From: Spirochaeta sp.
GTDB taxonomy: Bacteria > Spirochaetota > Spirochaetia > DSM-2461
DNA length: 8,258 nucleotides
Assembly (NCBI GenBank): GCA_030592625.1
Contig: JAUVIY010000098.1
Span: 1 to 8,258 of the forward strand
Direction: 5' to 3'
Shown here: piece after piece, positions 7,473 to 8,258 of the stretch
Layout of the letters: every line of letters starts with the position of its first letter
Numbering within the stretch: position 1 is the first letter of the stretch
The notes under the pieces: model-generated
What the model was told of the DNA's origin: nothing
Databases searched by the model: none
What the model saw: only the letters and a program-made list of their open reading frames with translations
Position numbers and translations under genes: made by a program

Positions 7473-7910
7473 TTGAAAACCACCAGTGATTTCCCGAATA
7501 TTAATGAAAGAATCCCCGATGGCAAACGTAACGGCGGCGCTGCATTCAGGGTACTTGTGGTGGATGATTCCATGTTTGTCACCAAACAGATCGGTCAGAT
7601 CCTTACATCTGAAGGCTTTAATGTCGTGGCGACAGCCTCGGATGGTATCGAGGGTGTCGAGAAGTACAAGGAACTCTATCCCGATATTGATCTGGTTACT
7701 ATGGATATCACCATGCCCAGGATGGATGGTGTCAGTGCTCTGGAAAAGATTATAGAATTTGACAAAGACGCCAAAGTTGTGATGATCAGCGCTCTCGGCA
7801 AGCAGGATCTGGTAAAGAAATCCCTGCTCATCGGGGCCAGGAACTATATCGTCAAACCCCTGGATCGAAAAAAAGTACTTGAGAGAGTCATTGACGTTCT
7901 GAAGGGCTGA
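7473..7910 (+). CDS. cheY: Chemotaxis response regulator CheY
   Basis: This single-domain receiver is phosphorylated by CheA and signals to the flagellar motor switch. It has 145 residues. After a polar N-terminal extension of about 25 residues, longer than in enteric CheY and possibly flexible, the receiver domain runs from about residue 26 to 145. The acidic pair is D31–D32 in VLVVDDSM, the phospho-acceptor is D78 in VTMDITMPRMDG, the switch Ser is S106 in VVMISALGK, the switch aromatic is Y125 and the conserved lysine is K128 in YIVKPLD. No output domain follows. The TTG start fits the Shine-Dalgarno sequence 9 nt upstream; no ATG is available before the domain core. The gene ends the operon. 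The stop is 7 nt before the -35 box of the tRNA promoter and no hairpin follows, so operon transcripts probably run through the tRNA to its terminator. Confidence 0.95.
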   Translation: MKTTSDFPNINERIPDGKRNGGAAFRVLVVDDSMFVTKQIGQILTSEGFNVVATASDGIEGVEKYKELYPDIDLVTMDITMPRMDGVSALEKIIEFDKDAKVVMISALGKQDLVKKSLLIGARNYIVKPLDRKKVLERVIDVLKG

Positions 7911-7917
7911 AAACCGG

Positions 7918-7945
7918 TTGACACTTTACCGTGAATAGGTAGAAT
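7918..7945 (+). promoter_or_regulatory. Sigma-70-type promoter of the tRNA gene
   Basis: TTGACA (7918–7923) is separated by 16 nt from TAGAAT (7940–7945), which matches the -10 consensus at five of six bases. Transcription should start about 7951–7953, leaving only a few bases before the mature tRNA 5' end at 7957. Confidence 0.75.
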
Positions 7946-7956
7946 TGTGCCTCGTT

Positions 7957-8030
7957 GGGCGACTAGCTCAGTTGGTTAGAGTACGTGCTTGACATGCACG
8001 GGGTCACTGGTTCGAATCCAGTGCCGCCCA
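7957..8030 (+). tRNA. tRNA-Val (anticodon GAC)
   Basis: The 74-nt cloverleaf has D-stem GCTC/GAGT, anticodon stem CGTGC/GCACG with loop TTGACAT (anticodon GAC, valine codons GUC/GUU), a 5-nt variable loop, and T-arm ACTGG-TTCGAAT-CCAGT. The acceptor stem GGGCGAC / GCCGCCC pairs at six of seven positions, with an A6·C67 mismatch. The discriminator is A73. The 3' CCA is not encoded (CAA follows), so a CCA-adding enzyme would be needed. The tRNA has its own promoter and is followed by a strong terminator. Confidence 0.9.
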
Positions 8031-8063
8031 CAATACGGTGATCCGAAAGGGTCGCCGTTTTTT
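8016..8063 (+). repeat. Direct repeat, left copy: tRNA 3' end plus terminator
   Basis: These 48 nt run from the T-stem 3' strand of tRNA-Val through its terminator. They recur at 8201–8248 with a single difference (C at 8025, T at 8210). The offset between copies is 185 nt. Confidence 0.95.
8035..8063 (+). terminator. Intrinsic terminator of tRNA-Val (copy 1)
   Basis: A 10-bp stem (8035–8044 with 8049–8058, two G·T pairs) is closed by a GAAA tetraloop and followed by six T. It probably also ends transcripts of the che operon, since no other terminator lies between cheY and this site. Confidence 0.9.
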
Positions 8064-8200
8064 AAGTTATAAGCCCTCGACACTGGATTCGAAGGTTTTG
8101 TCCGCCGACCGATAGGGAGGATGAGCCGACAAGGATGTCGGCGGAAGGACAAAACAGCGGCCCGGAAGCTTTCGACAGGACGTCGAAAGTTGGAGGGCGG
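8064..8200. repeat. Non-coding palindromic element between the two tRNA-tail repeats
   Basis: This 137-nt stretch contains no convincing gene but several inverted repeats. Bases 8081–8093 are the exact reverse complement of the tRNA T-arm segment 8011–8023 (13 nt). GTTTTGTCC (8095–8103) pairs with GGACAAAAC (8147–8155). Inside that, GCCGACA (8125–8131) and TGTCGGC (8136–8142) form a hairpin with loop AGGA, and GCCGAC (8104–8109) can compete for the same partner. A third hairpin pairs 8169–8176 with 8182–8189 around loop AGGAC. This architecture is typical of small dispersed palindromic repeats, but copy number cannot be judged from this window. Confidence 0.6.
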
Positions 8201-8248
8201 ATCCAGTGCTGCCCACAATACGGTGATCCGAAAGGGTCGCCGTTTTTT
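8201..8248 (+). repeat. Direct repeat, right copy: orphan tRNA-Val tail plus terminator
   Basis: This is the second copy of the 48-nt unit seen at 8016–8063, 47 of 48 identical. It carries a tRNA 3' end, but no tRNA body precedes it, so it is a remnant or an integration/duplication scar and not a functional tRNA. Confidence 0.9.
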
Positions 8249-8249
8249 T
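8220..8249 (+). terminator. Intrinsic terminator (copy 2)
   Basis: The stem and GAAA loop are the same as in copy 1 (8220–8229 with 8234–8243), here followed by seven T. It would act as a second barrier to read-through from the che operon and tRNA. Confidence 0.85.
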
Positions 8250-8258
8250 GCAACAGGC

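Noticed and set aside
8064..8200. A CRISPR array or riboswitch in the hairpin-rich segment
   Set aside because: There are no regularly spaced direct repeats, no cas genes, no downstream gene in the window to regulate, and no match to a known riboswitch core.
8190..8215. A second tRNA-Val gene ending at the right-hand repeat
   Set aside because: Only the 3' acceptor and part of the T-stem are present. No D-arm, anticodon arm or 5' acceptor strand lies upstream of 8201.
7976..8218. An 80-codon open frame on the minus strand across the tRNA and the repeat element
   Set aside because: It reads the antisense of tRNA-Val (giving a phrase like HWIRTSDPVHVKHVL, a familiar false protein in databases) and two terminators. 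It has no ribosome binding site.

Overview
This window most likely comes from a spirochaete, probably a free-living or Treponema-like member of the Spirochaetales. It carries FlaA, the sheath protein of periplasmic flagella. FlaA lies directly upstream of a cheA–cheW–cheX–cheY operon in which the CheW is fused to a CheR-like domain. CheA also has an unusually long dimerisation region. Both traits are known as spirochaete specialities. Base composition looks roughly balanced and even across the window, and the protein genes show no sign of recent transfer.

Layout. (1) 1–2187 is a tightly packed plus-strand cluster. It holds the 3' end of a gene that looks like the C-terminal part of an ATP-grasp-type enzyme, an exported N-acetylmuramoyl-L-alanine amidase (Amidase_3, all zinc and catalytic residues present), and a membrane-anchored GerMN-domain protein. 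The genes overlap at their ends and two use TTG starts. (2) 2188–3340 is the flaA unit, with a strong sigma-70-type promoter (TTGACA-16-TATAGT), a signal peptide and an intrinsic terminator. (3) 3420–7910 is the chemotaxis operon cheA, cheW-cheR-like, cheX, cheY, with 4-nt overlaps or short gaps. No terminator is visible after cheY. (4) 7918–8258 holds a tRNA-Val(GAC) with its own promoter and terminator. A duplicated copy of the tRNA 3' end plus terminator follows 185 bases downstream, and the two copies flank a short palindromic element.

How the parts work together. The amidase and GerMN protein probably act on peptidoglycan in the periplasm, where the flagella lie. FlaA sheathes the flagellar filament. 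CheA phosphorylates CheY to set motor rotation, CheX removes the phosphate, and the CheW-CheR-like protein couples receptors to CheA and may add a SAM-responsive input. No cheB, cheD or complete cheR lies in the operon.

The points most worth a second look are the CheW/CheR-like fusion with altered methyltransferase motifs, the roughly 60-residue expansion of the CheA dimerisation domain, and the tRNA-tail/terminator duplication with its enclosed inverted repeats.
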